DNA of 64,000 bases from Thermosynechococcus sp. HN-54 (GCF_023650955.1 NZ_CP098039.1:2356001-2420000); one strand, 5' to 3'. Counted from the first letter of the stretch, positions 12,126 through 23,188 are shown. Made by a program: numbers and translations. Notes: a model not told the origin generated them from the letters alone.

Positions 12126-13498
12126 GCCAAAGCAGAGATCATCGTCTGAAATTTCCAGAGGATTTCCTGCCATTCCCGTTCAGGATGGGAGCCTTTAACA
12201 ATCCCTGCGCCAGCAAAGAGATGGGCATGGTTGCCCTGAAGGTGGGCAGAGCGAATACCAACAATGAATTCTCCTTCACCGCTGGGTGTGATCCAGCCAA
12301 GGGGCGCGGCATAGCCCTTGCGATCGAAGGGTTCCAGTTGCCGAAGCCAGTGTTGTGCCCGTGAAGCAGGATACCCCGCCACTGCTGGCGTAGGATGTAA
12401 GGCCGCCACCACTTGGAGAATATGAATTGGTTGAGGCAGCGGTGCCTGAATCAGCGTTTGCAGATGTTGGATATGACTTAGCTCAAGGATGCGCGGTTTG
12501 GCAGGCACCTCACAGGTCATGCCCAACTGTTGGAGGGTTTGGCAGAGAAATTCAACAATGACCTGATGCTCGTAGCGTTCCTTGGGGCTGTGGTAAAGGC
12601 CATTGCGCAGGCTTTGATCCTCCTGTTGGGTTTGCCCCCGGGGACGGGAACCCGCCAAGGCATCGGCACAGAGGACGCCATTGGCAATCTTGACCAAGCG
12701 TTCGGGACTGGCTCCCAAAAAGACCTGCTGCCGCTCTTGGCCAACACTGAAGAGGTAGCAATTGGCGTACTGCTGGCGTAGGTTTTGCAACGTTCCCAAC
12801 CAGTTAAACCCCTGAGGCTGCTTTAGGGTGAGGGCGGCGGCCAAAACCAATTTTTCGAGGTCTCCCTCCTCTAGGAGCTTGAGCGCACGCTTGACACTGG
12901 TAATAAATTGGTCATATTGCTCAGGCAGGGGGGGTAGGGCGATCGCCAGCGGCGGTGGACAGGGGGACGGATCAGCGAGAATGTGTGCCAGTGCCCGCTG
13001 CACTAGTTGCCAGTCTTGCCAAAGGCGATGGGGTGTACTGGTCTCTAAGGGACAACTGAGGGTGAGCCAAACATGATCCAGACGCTGAATCACCTGCCAG
13101 CGGGGTAAGACCCCCCGGTTAGAGCCTGTGTGATCCCAAAAACTAAATTGACAGAATATACGCGGTTCGGCTGGAGCGATCGCCCACACTCGGCTGAGGG
13201 TTTGTTCACTAAAATGCTGGAGTTCCACAAACCGTTGATGTCCCTGAACACTGCTGGTCGCCACTGCACCACAGGCAGCAACGATCTCCCCCGCTTGCTC
13301 AAGGTAAAAATGCTCACTTTCGCCACTGACCTGCATCAGGCCAGCCAACAGCATTAGGGGATCAACTGTTGGTAAGGAGATGCCTAAACTGAAGAACTGA
13401 CAATTGGCCTGCTGTGCTGCCTGAATTCCAGCGCTGACCTGAGTATAAAACTCGGACTCAGAGGACAAATCAAAAGTAAGGGGCAGCGAAACCGGCAT
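12122..13498 (-). CDS. menF: Isochorismate synthase
   Basis: Converts chorismate to isochorismate, the first committed step to phylloquinone, the secondary electron acceptor of photosystem I. At 458 residues it fits the MenF/EntC/anthranilate synthase I fold. The C-terminal chorismate-binding domain carries ALAGSRPRGQTQQED, HLQTLIQAPL, LHPTPAVAGYP and GAGIVKGSHPEREW. The start is ATG at 13498 (MPVSLPLTF); an in-frame TTG at 13504 is possible. menE of the same pathway lies separately at about 22-23 kb. Confidence 0.93.
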   Translation of the reverse strand: MPVSLPLTFDLSSESEFYTQVSAGIQAAQQANCQFFSLGISLPTVDPLMLLAGLMQVSGESEHFYLEQAGEIVAACGAVATSSVQGHQRFVELQHFSEQTLSRVWAIAPAEPRIFCQFSFWDHTGSNRGVLPRWQVIQRLDHVWLTLSCPLETSTPHRLWQDWQLVQRALAHILADPSPCPPPLAIALPPLPEQYDQFITSVKRALKLLEEGDLEKLVLAAALTLKQPQGFNWLGTLQNLRQQYANCYLFSVGQERQQVFLGASPERLVKIANGVLCADALAGSRPRGQTQQEDQSLRNGLYHSPKERYEHQVIVEFLCQTLQQLGMTCEVPAKPRILELSHIQHLQTLIQAPLPQPIHILQVVAALHPTPAVAGYPASRAQHWLRQLEPFDRKGYAAPLGWITPSGEGEFIVGIRSAHLQGNHAHLFAGAGIVKGSHPEREWQEILWKFQTMISALA

Positions 13499-13626
13499 AA
13501 CCAAACAAGGTCAAGATTGCCCTTACATTTTCCCCTTGGCAGGGAACCTTTGGCAAAAAGACTGGAACTTCCCGATGTCCCTGATTATGCTGAGGAGTAG
13601 GATGACTGTCTATTTCTGAGGCAAGC

Positions 13627-14034
13627 ATGGCTAAGGTTGTGAAAACAGATGCGGAATGGCAAGCTCAACTTACCCCTGAGCAGTACTATGTCACCCGCAA
13701 GAAGGGAACGGAGCGCGCCTTCACGGGCTGCTACTGGAATAACAAAAAGCCCGGACTCTATCGCTGTGTCTGCTGTGGCACGCCGCTCTTTCGCTCCGAG
13801 ACAAAGTATGACTCTGGCAGTGGCTGGCCGAGTTTTTGGCAACCCCTTGACCCCAAAAATATCCGCATGGAGCGGGATCTTTCCCATGGCATGGTGCGCA
13901 CGGAGGTTCTCTGTGATGTCTGTGATGCCCACCTAGGCCATGTCTTTGAGGATGGCCCGCCACCCACAGGACTACGTTACTGCATTAACTCAGCGGCACT
14001 GGAATTTATCCCTGAATCTGCCGCCTCTTCATGA
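13627..14034 (+). CDS. msrB: Peptide-methionine (R)-S-oxide reductase
   Basis: Repairs the R-epimer of methionine sulfoxide in proteins using thioredoxin. 135 residues, full length for MsrB. Two zinc-binding CxxC pairs are present (YRCVCCGT and LCDVCDAH), along with the GSGWPSFW signature. The catalytic Cys is in RYCINSAAL near the C-terminus. Its stop overlaps the start of the histidine kinase gene in an ATGA, so the pair is translationally coupled. Confidence 0.96.
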   Translation: MAKVVKTDAEWQAQLTPEQYYVTRKKGTERAFTGCYWNNKKPGLYRCVCCGTPLFRSETKYDSGSGWPSFWQPLDPKNIRMERDLSHGMVRTEVLCDVCDAHLGHVFEDGPPPTGLRYCINSAALEFIPESAASS

Positions 14035-16214
14035 CCCCCGTGATTGAACAACTGCAAAGTCTCAACCGCATTTTGGTAGAACTGGCGCGGCGGCAGCCGT
14101 TCCACGGGGCAAACTTTGAGGAGATTTTGCAGGACATTCTCTGTACGAGTGCCCGCAGTCTCAATGTGGCACGGGTAAGTCTTTGGTTTTATTCGGGCGA
14201 TCGCCAGCACATTGAATGTGTGCACTTGTTTCAACACTCGCCGCAAGAGTTTACGGCAGGGATGAGGCTGACGGCCAGCGACTATCCTCGCTATTTTGCG
14301 GCTTTGCAAGAGGAGCGGACGATTACCGCCCATGACGCTTGGGTTGATCCACGTACCCAAGAGTTTCGCCAAAGTTACCTCGAACCTCTTGGCATTACCT
14401 CACTGCTGGATGTACCCATTTGGGTCGAAGGGGTGATGATTGGCATCCTCTGCTACGAGCACGTGGGGCCGCCTCGCCAGTGGACCATTGCCGAAGAGCA
14501 GTTTGCTGCTTCCCTAGCGGATCTGGTGTCCCTTGCGGTGGAGAGTCGCGATCGCCACCGCGCCCTCAAAGCTCTAGAGGAAAGCGAAGACCGCTTAGCC
14601 ACCTTCTTTCAAGCCACCTCTGAGGCAGTGATTATCCATGAGCAAGGGCAAATTCTCGATGTGAATGCCGCCGCCGAACGCCTCTTTGGCTACACTGCTT
14701 CAGAGCTAGTGGGTCAGTCGGTGTTGTTGCTGACACATCCAGAGTCGCGATCGCTGATTTTAGAGCGGATTGAGCAGCCCCTTGATGTCCCCTTTGAAGC
14801 CCTTGCCCGCACCAAAAGGGGTGAAACACTGATTGTCGAAGTCCAAGGAAAATCGATTCTTTATCGGGGGCGCTGGGCGCGGGTGTTGGGAGTTCGCGAT
14901 ATTACGCAGCGCAAAGCAGCAGAACAAAATGCCCAATTGGCTGCTCAACGCCAGCAGTTGTTAGCGGAGATTGCCCTGCGAATCCGTCAAACACTTGAAC
15001 TGCCAGACATCCTCAGTACGACAGTCGTAGAAGTCCGCCGCTACCTTCTTAGCGATCGCGTGTTTATTGTCTCGTTTGAACCTAGGACAGAGGAAATTCA
15101 AATCGTCGCCGCCGATATGGCTCCGCAGTGGCACACTAACCTAGAGGCTCTGCTGCACAATGTGCATTATCGTTCACGATTGCTCACCACCCCAGCCACC
15201 CTCTCCTGTGATCAGTCTGAAATTGCTGATCCCCAACTGCAAGAGGTGTACGAAGCTTACCACATTCAATCTTGCCTATTGATTCCTATCCAACATCAGC
15301 CTGACGGCAAATGCTTTTTATTGGGAGTCCACCAATGTGACAGGAAACGGGAGTGGCAACCCTACGAGCGAGCCTTTTTGGAGCAGTTGGCCATTCAGGT
15401 GGCGATCGCCCTCCAGCAAGCGGCGCTATACCAACAACTGGCTGCCTTAAATGCCAATTTGGAACACCAAGTAGCAGAGCGCACCGAGCAGTTGCAGCAA
15501 AAAATGCGGGAACTGGAGGAATTAAACCACCTCAAGGATGTCTTTTTGCACGCCGTCTCCCACGATCTGCGCACCCCCGTCTTGGGGACGCTGATGGTCA
15601 TTAACCATCTCTTGCAAACCCACAGCAGTGAGACAATTCCTGTCCCTCGCAGTACACTCACCTGCATTCAACAGAGTCAGCAGCGTCAACTGCATTTGAT
15701 TGAAACACTCCTGCACATCCACGTTGATCAGCAGTCTCTACCGTCGTTGGCGATCGCCCCCACTGCCTTAGCTGCCCTTGTGAATGAAACTTTGACGGAT
15801 CTGCAACCGCTGCTCCAGAAAAATAAGGCCACCGTGAAACTCGACATCCCCCCCACCTTGCCCCTTGTGCCTGTTGATCCCATGCAACTGCGGCGAGTCT
15901 ATGAGAATTTGATCACCAACGCCCTAAAACACAATCGCCCCGGCCTGAGGATCACCCTCACAGCGGAGGCTCAGGGGGACATGGTTTACTGCACCGTTCA
16001 GGATAATGGGGTCGGTATCCGCTCTGACCAGCGATCGCGCCTCTTTGATCTGTATTACCGTGGCAGTGAAAGTCACCATCGCACCGGTATTGGTTTAGGG
16101 CTATACCTATGTCGGCAAATTATTACGGCCCATGGTGGTGAGATCGGCATTGAAGACAACCACCCACGGGGGGCGATCTTTTGGTTTCGCATTCCCATAG
16201 CCAGACCAACATAG
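14031..16214 (+). CDS. GAF-PAS-GAF sensor histidine kinase
   Basis: 727-residue soluble sensor kinase. GAF1 (about 25-175), PAS (about 183-298), GAF2 (about 305-465), a coiled coil (465-500), HisKA with [11 protein letters not shown] and phosphoacceptor His511, and HATPase_c with N-box [17 protein letters not shown] (658-663) and GIGLGL (686-691). GAF2 has cyanobacteriochrome-like features ([19 protein letters not shown]) but no Cys-His at the usual bilin attachment point. It is coupled to msrB, which hints at oxidative or light signalling. No response regulator is adjacent. Confidence 0.92.
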   Translation: MTPVIEQLQSLNRILVELARRQPFHGANFEEILQDILCTSARSLNVARVSLWFYSGDRQHIECVHLFQHSPQEFTAGMRLTASDYPRYFAALQEERTITAHDAWVDPRTQEFRQSYLEPLGITSLLDVPIWVEGVMIGILCYEHVGPPRQWTIAEEQFAASLADLVSLAVESRDRHRALKALEESEDRLATFFQATSEAVIIHEQGQILDVNAAAERLFGYTASELVGQSVLLLTHPESRSLILERIEQPLDVPFEALARTKRGETLIVEVQGKSILYRGRWARVLGVRDITQRKAAEQNAQLAAQRQQLLAEIALRIRQTLELPDILSTTVVEVRRYLLSDRVFIVSFEPRTEEIQIVAADMAPQWHTNLEALLHNVHYRSRLLTTPATLSCDQSEIADPQLQEVYEAYHIQSCLLIPIQHQPDGKCFLLGVHQCDRKREWQPYERAFLEQLAIQVAIALQQAALYQQLAALNANLEHQVAERTEQLQQKMRELEELNHLKDVFLHAVSHDLRTPVLGTLMVINHLLQTHSSETIPVPRSTLTCIQQSQQRQLHLIETLLHIHVDQQSLPSLAIAPTALAALVNETLTDLQPLLQKNKATVKLDIPPTLPLVPVDPMQLRRVYENLITNALKHNRPGLRITLTAEAQGDMVYCTVQDNGVGIRSDQRSRLFDLYYRGSESHHRTGIGLGLYLCRQIITAHGGEIGIEDNHPRGAIFWFRIPIARPT

Positions 16215-16499
16215 GGCATCGTTACCCTTGACAAACCCAAGGCAAAAGCGAGACACTTAAGGCCAACTTCATCTTTTTCTCTCAGTTTCCTGTAAAATGG
16301 CCAGTTGAACCCTCCTGTTTTAACTCAACTCTCGTGGACGTTTGTGCATAGGTTCCCTTTTAGCCACGAAACTAGGATTGTTAAGACATGAAACATATCA
16401 TCTGGCTTTTATCCCTCTGACCTGTCGCGGTGACTCAGCTACGGCATGTCAGAAAATTCCTACAACTCATACATTTATTAGGAGCAATAGTGAGTCGTT

Positions 16500-17069
16500 A
16501 TGTTGGGCAAACTCCGTGACCTCATGGGTCTAACCCCAGAGACTGACATCTACGATGAGGAATACCCTCAAGGAACGGCACGAACACTAACCACGGAATC
16601 TGACGTGGAACCGCTGCCCGCATCGCGGCCAACCCTCAGCCATGAGTTTGACACCAATTCACAGCCCTCAGTTACTCCTAGCTCAGTACCTCCAGGATCC
16701 TCTCCTTCTAATGTGATTGGCATGCCCAATGCCGGCCGTTGGTGGGGTGCGGTGGCGGAAGTGCTGGTGATGCAACCCCGCAGTTTTAGTGAAATGCCTG
16801 AGGTGATCAAAGCCCTCAAGGAACGCAAGTCAGTGGTGCTGAATCTCACCTTGATGGAGCCAGAGCAAGCCCAACGCTCAGTGGATTTTGTTGCCGGTGC
16901 CACCTTCACCATTGATGGTCACCAAGAACGCATTGGTGAGAGCATTTTTCTATTTACCCCTAGCTGTGTGCAAGTGAGTACGCAAGTGGGTGGAGTTCGT
17001 CCAGCTACCACACCGGTTGCCCCACCGCCCGCTTGGGGGATGGATGCCCAGAAACAGCGTAGTGCCTAG
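16500..17069 (+). CDS. sepF: Cell division protein SepF
   Basis: 189-residue FtsZ-associated protein that shapes and anchors the division ring. The N-terminus [11 protein letters not shown] can form the membrane-targeting amphipathic helix. A disordered Ser/Pro-rich linker (about 30-75) precedes the SepF domain (about 83-170) with [42 protein letters not shown] and a final FLFTPS. GGAG at 16481-16484 is rather far from the ATG. proC begins inside the 3' end of this gene. Confidence 0.95.
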   Translation: MLGKLRDLMGLTPETDIYDEEYPQGTARTLTTESDVEPLPASRPTLSHEFDTNSQPSVTPSSVPPGSSPSNVIGMPNAGRWWGAVAEVLVMQPRSFSEMPEVIKALKERKSVVLNLTLMEPEQAQRSVDFVAGATFTIDGHQERIGESIFLFTPSCVQVSTQVGGVRPATTPVAPPPAWGMDAQKQRSA

Positions 17070-17865
17070 GGTGCCGACCTTTGGGATCATTGGCTGTGGC
17101 CGTATGGCGGAAGCCATGCTTGCGCGCTTGCTGGCGGATGGTCTCTTGCCAGAGCAGGTGTGGGTTTCGGCGCGATCGCCCCAGCGGCAGCAGTATCTAG
17201 CCCACACCTACGGCGTGAGGGTAACGACCAACCTAGAGGTGGCCACAGCCGAAACGCTGCTACTGGCGGTCAAGCCCCAAGTCTTTGCTGATATTGAGTC
17301 AGAGCTGGCGGATTCTCCAGTCGCTCAGGGCACGGGGATTGCCCTCTCAATTATGGCAGGGATCAATAGTGGGCGGCTGCGGCGGCTGTTTCCCCAGCGG
17401 TTGATCTTCCGAGCGATGCCAAATACACCGGCACAGGTAGGGGCAGGCATGATTGCCCTCGCTAGCGATAGCGCGGCCACTGAACCAGAGATTACAAAAA
17501 TTAAGAATTTGCTAGGTGTGCTAGGCCAAGTGGTGGCCGTCAGTGAAGGGCAAATGGACGCGGTCACAGCGCTTTCTGGCTCAGGGCCTGCCTTTGTTGC
17601 CCTGATTGTGGAGGCTCTGTGCGATGCGGGGGTGGCGGTGGGCTTGTCGCGATCGCTGACACAGGAACTCGTTTATGGCACAATAGCAGGCACAGTACAA
17701 TTACTTAATGAGCGCGGTATGCATCCAGCGCAACTCAAGGATGCCGTCACCAGTCCTGCGGGGACAACCATTGCGGGTCTTGAAGTACTGGAAGCTGCCG
17801 GTGTGCGTGGAACCCTCCTGCAAACGATAAAAGCGGCCTACGAGCGTGCTCAAGCCCTCAACTAA
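17044..17865 (+). CDS. proC: Pyrroline-5-carboxylate reductase
   Basis: Final step of proline synthesis: reduces pyrroline-5-carboxylate with NADPH. The Rossmann motif is [13 protein letters not shown] at the N-terminus, and the C-terminal domain holds [17 protein letters not shown] and [17 protein letters not shown] at 17044 gives 273 residues, the normal size, but overlaps sepF by 26 bp. GTG at 17062 or 17071 would shorten the overlap and still keep the Rossmann fold intact. The sepF-proC order is common in cyanobacteria. Confidence 0.95.
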   Translation: MPRNSVVPRVPTFGIIGCGRMAEAMLARLLADGLLPEQVWVSARSPQRQQYLAHTYGVRVTTNLEVATAETLLLAVKPQVFADIESELADSPVAQGTGIALSIMAGINSGRLRRLFPQRLIFRAMPNTPAQVGAGMIALASDSAATEPEITKIKNLLGVLGQVVAVSEGQMDAVTALSGSGPAFVALIVEALCDAGVAVGLSRSLTQELVYGTIAGTVQLLNERGMHPAQLKDAVTSPAGTTIAGLEVLEAAGVRGTLLQTIKAAYERAQALN

Positions 17866-17871
17866 GTGCCT

Positions 17872-18312
17872 ATGCCCAACCCTCCGACAACTGCCGACCC
17901 CCCCGCCATCGAAGGCTTAGATGTAAAGGTGGTCTTCATTTACTACTTTGCCTGTGTCACCGCCATCACTGCCTTGAGTTTGAGCCAAATTTGCCATTGG
18001 AGTCTGTTGTCTCCCCTGCCCTATCGTTGGGGGTTAGTTATAGGCGGGGTAGTGGGGGCGATCGCCGCCTATTTGAATCACACGAAAGTTCTTGCTGTCG
18101 CACTCCCTCAGGTTCCCCAATTACAGGCATGGCTCAAGGAGAATGCCTATCAAGCTGTTGAGACCAATGCTAATTTAACGATTTACCGATCGCCCCAAAG
18201 CTGGCGACGCGGCGCCATTATTCTAGAAACCTTGGGCGATCGCCGGCGGGTGTATAGCCGCGCGGTCACCATTCGGCAACTACAACGGGACTTGGCTGAG
18301 GGTGGACTGTGA
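17872..18312 (+). CDS. Cyanobacterial membrane protein of unknown function
   Basis: 146-residue protein with a Pro-rich N-terminus and two hydrophobic helices (about 17-40, [17 protein letters not shown], and 52-70, [16 protein letters not shown]). A soluble C-terminal domain contains [14 protein letters not shown] and [16 protein letters not shown]. It starts 6 bp after the proC stop (GTG at 17866 is an alternative) and ends in a GTGA overlap with dapA, so it sits inside the proC-dapA operon. I recognise no functional domain. Confidence 0.7.
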   Translation: MPNPPTTADPPAIEGLDVKVVFIYYFACVTAITALSLSQICHWSLLSPLPYRWGLVIGGVVGAIAAYLNHTKVLAVALPQVPQLQAWLKENAYQAVETNANLTIYRSPQSWRRGAIILETLGDRRRVYSRAVTIRQLQRDLAEGGL

Positions 18313-19199
18313 CTGACTTTGGACGTGTGATTACCGCCATGATTACGCCATTTACAGCCGATGGCGCGATCGCCTACGAGGTAGCGGCGGATTTAGCACA
18401 GTACCTTGTGGCCAATGGCTCCGATGGCATTGTGGTTTGTGGCACCACCGGCGAATCGCCCACCCTAACTTGGGAAGAAGAATTCCAACTCTTTCAAACC
18501 GTACAGCAGGCTGTTGCAGGCAAAGCCAAGGTGATTGCCGGTACGGGTTCCAACTCCACCCGTGAAGCCATTCATGCCACTGCCAAAGCCGCAGAATTGG
18601 GACTCGATGGTGCCCTTTTGGTTGTCCCCTACTACAACAAACCCCCTCAAGAAGGACTCTACGCCCATTTTCAGGCGATCGCCAAGGCCGTTCCTGACTT
18701 TCCGCTGATGCTTTACAATATCCCCGGCCGCACGGGGCAAAACCTGCTCCCTGAAACCGTCATCCGTCTTGCTGAATACCCCAACATTATTGCCATCAAA
18801 GAGGCCAGCGGCAGCCTTGATCAAGCCAGTGACCTACGTGCTGCCCTACCGCCGACCTTTCGCATTTACTCCGGCGATGATTCCCTAACGTTGCCATTAC
18901 TGGCCGTTGGTGGTTATGGTGTAGTCAGTGTGGCCAGTCACCTTGTTGGCTCGCGCATTCAAGAGATGATCCAAGCCTTTGTCCAAGGAGAGACGGCCAC
19001 AGCCACTGCTATTCATTGTCAACTGCTGCCACTGTTCAAGGTTTTATTTGTGACGACGAATCCGATTCCAATTAAAGCTGCCCTCCGTCTCCAAGGTTGG
19101 GCGGTGGGTGAACCCCGACTGCCCCTCACGTCTGCGAGTGACGCTGTGATTAGCCAATTGAAGCCTGTTTTAGATCACCTTGGCCTACTGAAGTCTTAA
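18309..19199 (+). CDS. dapA: 4-hydroxy-tetrahydrodipicolinate synthase
   Basis: Condenses pyruvate with aspartate semialdehyde in the lysine and diaminopimelate pathway. 296-residue TIM barrel. The Schiff-base lysine is in IIAIKEASG, the catalytic tyrosine in [10 protein letters not shown], and the substrate-binding GTTGESPTL motif is near residue 45. The start is GTG at 18309, overlapping the upstream stop by 4 bp. Ends 61 bp before rnj. Confidence 0.97.
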   Translation: MTDFGRVITAMITPFTADGAIAYEVAADLAQYLVANGSDGIVVCGTTGESPTLTWEEEFQLFQTVQQAVAGKAKVIAGTGSNSTREAIHATAKAAELGLDGALLVVPYYNKPPQEGLYAHFQAIAKAVPDFPLMLYNIPGRTGQNLLPETVIRLAEYPNIIAIKEASGSLDQASDLRAALPPTFRIYSGDDSLTLPLLAVGGYGVVSVASHLVGSRIQEMIQAFVQGETATATAIHCQLLPLFKVLFVTTNPIPIKAALRLQGWAVGEPRLPLTSASDAVISQLKPVLDHLGLLKS

Positions 19200-19260
19200 G
19201 ACAACGCTGGGCATTTCCCAAGCTGCACTTTGTTTTGCTCGTTTCATCGTAAGGAGACCT

Positions 19261-21006
19261 ATGAGTCAATCCGCTGCAACTGCTGCCCTAAAAATTATTC
19301 CCCTCGGTGGGCTGCACGAAATTGGCAAGAACACCTGCGTTTTTGAATTTCAAGATGAAATTATTTTGCTGGATGCGGGGCTGGCCTTTCCCACCGATGG
19401 CATGCATGGGGTCAATATCGTCCTGCCCGATATGACGTACCTGCGGCAAAACCGCGAGAAAATCAAGGGGATGATTGTCACCCACGGCCACGAGGATCAC
19501 ATTGGTGGCATTGCCTTTCATCTCAAGCAGTTTGATATTCCCGTCATCTATGGCCCTCGCCTTGCTATGGCGTTGCTCCAAGGCAAACTTGAAGAGGCCG
19601 GTGTTGCCGATCGCACGGAAATCCGCACGGTGCAGCCTCGGGAGATGGTGCGCTTGGGCAAAAACTTCCTTGTGGAGTATATTCGCAATACCCACTCCAT
19701 TGCCGATAGCTTCTCAGTGGCGATTCATACCCCCATTGGCGTGATTATCCACACGGGGGATTTCAAGTTTGACTTTACACCCGTGGATGGTGAGTGCTTT
19801 GACATTCAGCGGCTAGCGGAACATGGTGAAAAGGGCGTTCTTTGCCTGATTAGCGATTCCACCAACTCGGAAGTGCTTGGCTACACCCCCTCAGAGCGAT
19901 CGGTCTTCCCCAACTTAGATCGGGCTTTTAGCCAAGCGGAGGGGCGAATTATCTTTACCACGTTTGCCTCCTCAGTCCATCGTCTGAGCATGGCCTTGGA
20001 ACTGGCTCAAAAATACGGCCGCGTCGTCTCCGTCTTGGGTCGCTCGATGCTCAATGTCATTGCCCATGCACGGCAGTTGGGCTACATTCGCTGCCCCGAT
20101 GATCTCTTTGTGCCGCTGCACATGATGCACAAGTACCCGGATCATCAGGTGATGTACCTAACCACTGGCTCCCAAGGAGAACCCCTGTCTGCCCTGACGC
20201 GGATTGCCAAGGGAGAACACAACAAAATTAAAATCCGCCTAGGGGATACTGTCATCCTCTCTGCCCACCCCATTCCGGGGAACACGATTGCGGTGGTGAA
20301 CATGATTGATCGCCTGATGATGCAGGGAGCAAAAGTCATCTATGGCCGCGAACAGGGCATCCACGTCTCTGGCCATGCCTGCCAAGAGGATCAAAAACTG
20401 ATGCTGGCGTTGACGAAGCCCAAGTTCTTTTTACCCGTGCATGGCGAGCACCGCATGTTGGTAAAACACGCCCAAACAGCGCAGAGCATGGGCATTCCCC
20501 CTGAGAATATGGTGATTATTGACAATGGCGATGTTGTAGAACTCACCCGTGACTCGATTCGTGTTGTAGATAAGGTGCCTGCTGGCATTGAGCTACTGGA
20601 TCGCGGGGGTATTGTCAAGGCCCATGTGCTGCAAGAGCGGCAACAACTGGCTGAGGAAGGGATTATCACCGTGGCAGTGGCGGTGGGCAGTGATGGGACA
20701 CTCAAAGCGACTCCTGAAGTTCACCTGCGAGGTGTGGTCACCGCTATTGAGGCACAGGCCTGGCAGGCTTGGGTGCATGCCACCGTTGAAACGGCCTTGA
20801 GCGATCGCTGGAGTGAATATGCCCGCAATGGCGATATAGATTGGCCAGGGGTCAAAGCTCACCTTGAGCGCGAACTGGTACGACTGGTGCGCCGTGAACT
20901 TCAGGGCAATGCGTCCGTGCTATTGCTCCTGCAACCGATTGACGTTACCCCCACTGCTACGACAGGTATTCGGCGACGCCGTAGCACTGCTTCTGTAGTT
21001 GGCTAG
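19261..21006 (+). CDS. rnj: Ribonuclease J
   Basis: 581-residue 5' exonuclease and endonuclease of the metallo-beta-lactamase/beta-CASP family, used in mRNA decay and rRNA maturation. The zinc motif HGHEDHIGG is near residue 76, and later metal ligands are in NTHSIADS and IHTGDFKFD. beta-CASP motifs STNSE and SGHACQED are present, followed by PVHGEHRML and a C-terminal RNase J domain. A good Shine-Dalgarno (AAGGAGA) precedes ATG. A hairpin follows the stop. Confidence 0.96.
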   Translation: MSQSAATAALKIIPLGGLHEIGKNTCVFEFQDEIILLDAGLAFPTDGMHGVNIVLPDMTYLRQNREKIKGMIVTHGHEDHIGGIAFHLKQFDIPVIYGPRLAMALLQGKLEEAGVADRTEIRTVQPREMVRLGKNFLVEYIRNTHSIADSFSVAIHTPIGVIIHTGDFKFDFTPVDGECFDIQRLAEHGEKGVLCLISDSTNSEVLGYTPSERSVFPNLDRAFSQAEGRIIFTTFASSVHRLSMALELAQKYGRVVSVLGRSMLNVIAHARQLGYIRCPDDLFVPLHMMHKYPDHQVMYLTTGSQGEPLSALTRIAKGEHNKIKIRLGDTVILSAHPIPGNTIAVVNMIDRLMMQGAKVIYGREQGIHVSGHACQEDQKLMLALTKPKFFLPVHGEHRMLVKHAQTAQSMGIPPENMVIIDNGDVVELTRDSIRVVDKVPAGIELLDRGGIVKAHVLQERQQLAEEGIITVAVAVGSDGTLKATPEVHLRGVVTAIEAQAWQAWVHATVETALSDRWSEYARNGDIDWPGVKAHLERELVRLVRRELQGNASVLLLLQPIDVTPTATTGIRRRRSTASVVG

Positions 21007-21019
21007 CCTCAAGCTTCTT

Positions 21020-21059
21020 GGGCAGGAGATTATGCCTATTTTATAGGGGATTCCTGCCC
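21020..21059 (+). terminator. Hairpin terminator after rnj
   Basis: GGGCAGGA (21020-21027) pairs perfectly with TCCTGCCC (21052-21059), giving an 8-bp stem with a 24-nt loop. ATTTATTTTT follows. It lies 13 bp after the rnj stop and fits an intrinsic terminator with a long loop. Confidence 0.5.
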
Positions 21060-21129
21060 ATTTATTTTTGCTGCCGCTGACTTTGTGCTAGGCAATAGCC
21101 CTTCAACTCGATGAAAGCTTGAATTCGAG

Positions 21130-21793
21130 TTAAGGTGTTTCATCAGTAAGAGCGATTACAGCCTGAGTGACTCGCTTTTCAAAGTCGTTGTCCATTGTCT
21201 CCAAAAGGAATTTGCAAACAAGCTTACAAATGTCGATTTTTCGACATGACAATTCCGAAGAATGGGCTGCAATTTTGCCATGGGCAAAGACATGGCGTAT
21301 ATTTTTGGCAATATAAGTTACATTGATTTGTTGACCCTTTTGCAACCATCTAACTGCTGTCGCAGCTCTGAAGTTTTGATTAGGATAGCAGATAGTCAAT
21401 TAGCTTGTTCTTAGGGTTGATTTCTCTGATCTTGCTGATGACTTGCTGCTGCTCGATCCTATCCAGTAATAAGTCAATTTGTGATTCATGACTTGCTTTC
21501 AATCCAAACGCTGCGCAATAGACTTCAAAAGCTGTGTAGGCAAAAAATACCCGGCTAAGGGATGAATAGATTTGTGTGGTCTCTTGCCCGTAGCTATCAC
21601 CGAGATTTAATCCTTGAAAACTCTTAGCAAGGCGAAAGCGTGAGTGCCACTTAGCTAAATGTTGGTCATCTCCCACTAAGTTTCTGTAGTTTCCTCTGGA
21701 GATACGATTCGCTTTAATAAATGCTGCCCATGCGCGGGGAGAGGTTTGATGAGTTGAATTCTGTAGCTCTTGGGGCAGGGTGGTTAGGTAAGG
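21130..21793 (-). pseudogene. Frameshifted gene of unknown function
   Basis: Two minus-strand frames overlap by 20 bp near 21380-21399 and read as one protein broken by a frameshift. The upstream part (21380-21676) includes AKWHSRFRLAKSFQGLNL and SRVFFAYTAFEVYC. The downstream part (21130-21399) includes ATAVRWLQKGQQINVTY and a HEPN-like spacing, IRHVFAHGKI. The upstream frame stays open to 21793 (PQELQNSTHQTSPRAW) but has no ATG; only a GTG at 21676 is available. The lower GC content than its neighbours suggests acquired DNA. Function unknown. Confidence 0.55.
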
Positions 21794-21856
21794 CTAGAAA
21801 TGTTGATTTTTGCGTATTTTGTCAGCTAGTTACAGCCAATTACTCTCAGGAAAACC

Positions 21857-23188
21857 TCAAAGCGCCTCTTTGATTGAAGACAATCGCACTTTTCCTTGGG
21901 GGGTACGGGGAATTTGGGGCACAGAAATCCATTGCTTAGGGCATTTGTAGGCGCTGCACTGCTGTTTGAGCCATCGGCTGAGTTCCTCAGGGGAGGAGTC
22001 TCCCACATAGAGGGCAACGACTTGTTCGCCCCAAAGGGGGTGGAGGGCACCGTAAACATAGATGTCTTGAACAAGGCCACTGTTCAGTAGTAAGGCTTCG
22101 AGTTCTTCGGGGTAGATATTCTCGCCGCCACTGATGATTTTGCGGCTGCTGCGTCCCAAAATGTAGAGGCGATCGCCCCGCCATTGAGCGCGATCGTCCG
22201 TTTGGAATATCGTTTCATGGAATAACTGAGGGTAATAGCCAAGGGCAAGGGAGGCCGCTTGGATCTGAATCTCGCCCGTAGCGGTTAAATCCATCTGGGC
22301 ATGGGGTAAGACTTGACCACAGGAGCGATCGCCCGCCAAAAATTCACCGCGCCGTTGGGCACAGATCATGCCTGCGGTTTCTGTCATGCCATAACTCAAA
22401 CACAGGGGGAGCTTCTCGGCTGCTGCTTGCTCTAACAGTTGCGACCAAGTGGGGCCACCGCCAACAAAAATGCCCCTTAAATCGGCTAGCCACGGTAGGG
22501 GGTCTGTGAGCACCTGTTGCAGTTGCCGCGGCACCAGCGATAACCACAGATCTACACTGGCAGGAGGTGCTGTTTGCCGTAAGTCCCGTAGATGGGTACC
22601 GAGATAGAGTTGTCCACCTGTCCAGAGCGATCGCACCACGGGCATCAGGCCACTGACATGGTACAAGGGCAAAATACTGAGACAGTGAATCGCCCCTTGT
22701 TGTAAATGGCTTTGCAGCCCCATTACTGCCGCCTGAAGGGTCGCCACTGTGTGAATCGCCCAACGCAACCGCCCTTGAGTGCCGCCAGTGGGAATCAGAA
22801 TCCAGCCCTGGGGCAATGGTTCTCCAGAGCCTTGGGGGTCGAGGGGGGGCACCGTTCCCCAAGCCATAAAATTCTGGGGTAGGATTGCTGCCACCTGCTG
22901 CCACTCTTGGGACTGCCATTGGGGATTGGCCAGCAATAGGGGCGTCCCTGTGGAGAGCGCTGCGAGAAAACCACTGAGAAAGGAGAGGGGATCGGGTTCT
23001 GCCAATACGAGGAGAGTGGGCTGCTGCTGTTGGAGTTGCTCTTGATAGTTGGCTAATTGCTGGAGGAGTCTAGCGGTAGCAGTGTACCATTGTCCGTTGC
23101 GGGGATACCACAGCCAGTGGGGGACAACGCTTGTAAGGTTTTGTAACAAATTTGTCCTGCGCCTCCCTAAACCAATAGGTAAAATCAA
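21857..23188 (-). CDS. menE: o-Succinylbenzoate-CoA ligase (AMP-binding enzyme)
   Basis: Activates o-succinylbenzoate with ATP and CoA in phylloquinone synthesis. The adenylate-forming fold is complete but compact (443 residues). P-loop-like ILIPTGGTQGRLRWA, core LSYGMTETAGM, and the C-terminal hinge with GRSSRKIISGGENIYPEELE and the catalytic lysine region PQGKVRLS. Assignment to MenE rests on size and on menF in the same window; the substrate is not proven. The start is TTG at 23188; no ATG lies near the N-terminus. Divergent from rsfS, with starts 11 bp apart. Confidence 0.82.
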   Translation of the reverse strand: MILPIGLGRRRTNLLQNLTSVVPHWLWYPRNGQWYTATARLLQQLANYQEQLQQQQPTLLVLAEPDPLSFLSGFLAALSTGTPLLLANPQWQSQEWQQVAAILPQNFMAWGTVPPLDPQGSGEPLPQGWILIPTGGTQGRLRWAIHTVATLQAAVMGLQSHLQQGAIHCLSILPLYHVSGLMPVVRSLWTGGQLYLGTHLRDLRQTAPPASVDLWLSLVPRQLQQVLTDPLPWLADLRGIFVGGGPTWSQLLEQAAAEKLPLCLSYGMTETAGMICAQRRGEFLAGDRSCGQVLPHAQMDLTATGEIQIQAASLALGYYPQLFHETIFQTDDRAQWRGDRLYILGRSSRKIISGGENIYPEELEALLLNSGLVQDIYVYGALHPLWGEQVVALYVGDSSPEELSRWLKQQCSAYKCPKQWISVPQIPRTPQGKVRLSSIKEAL

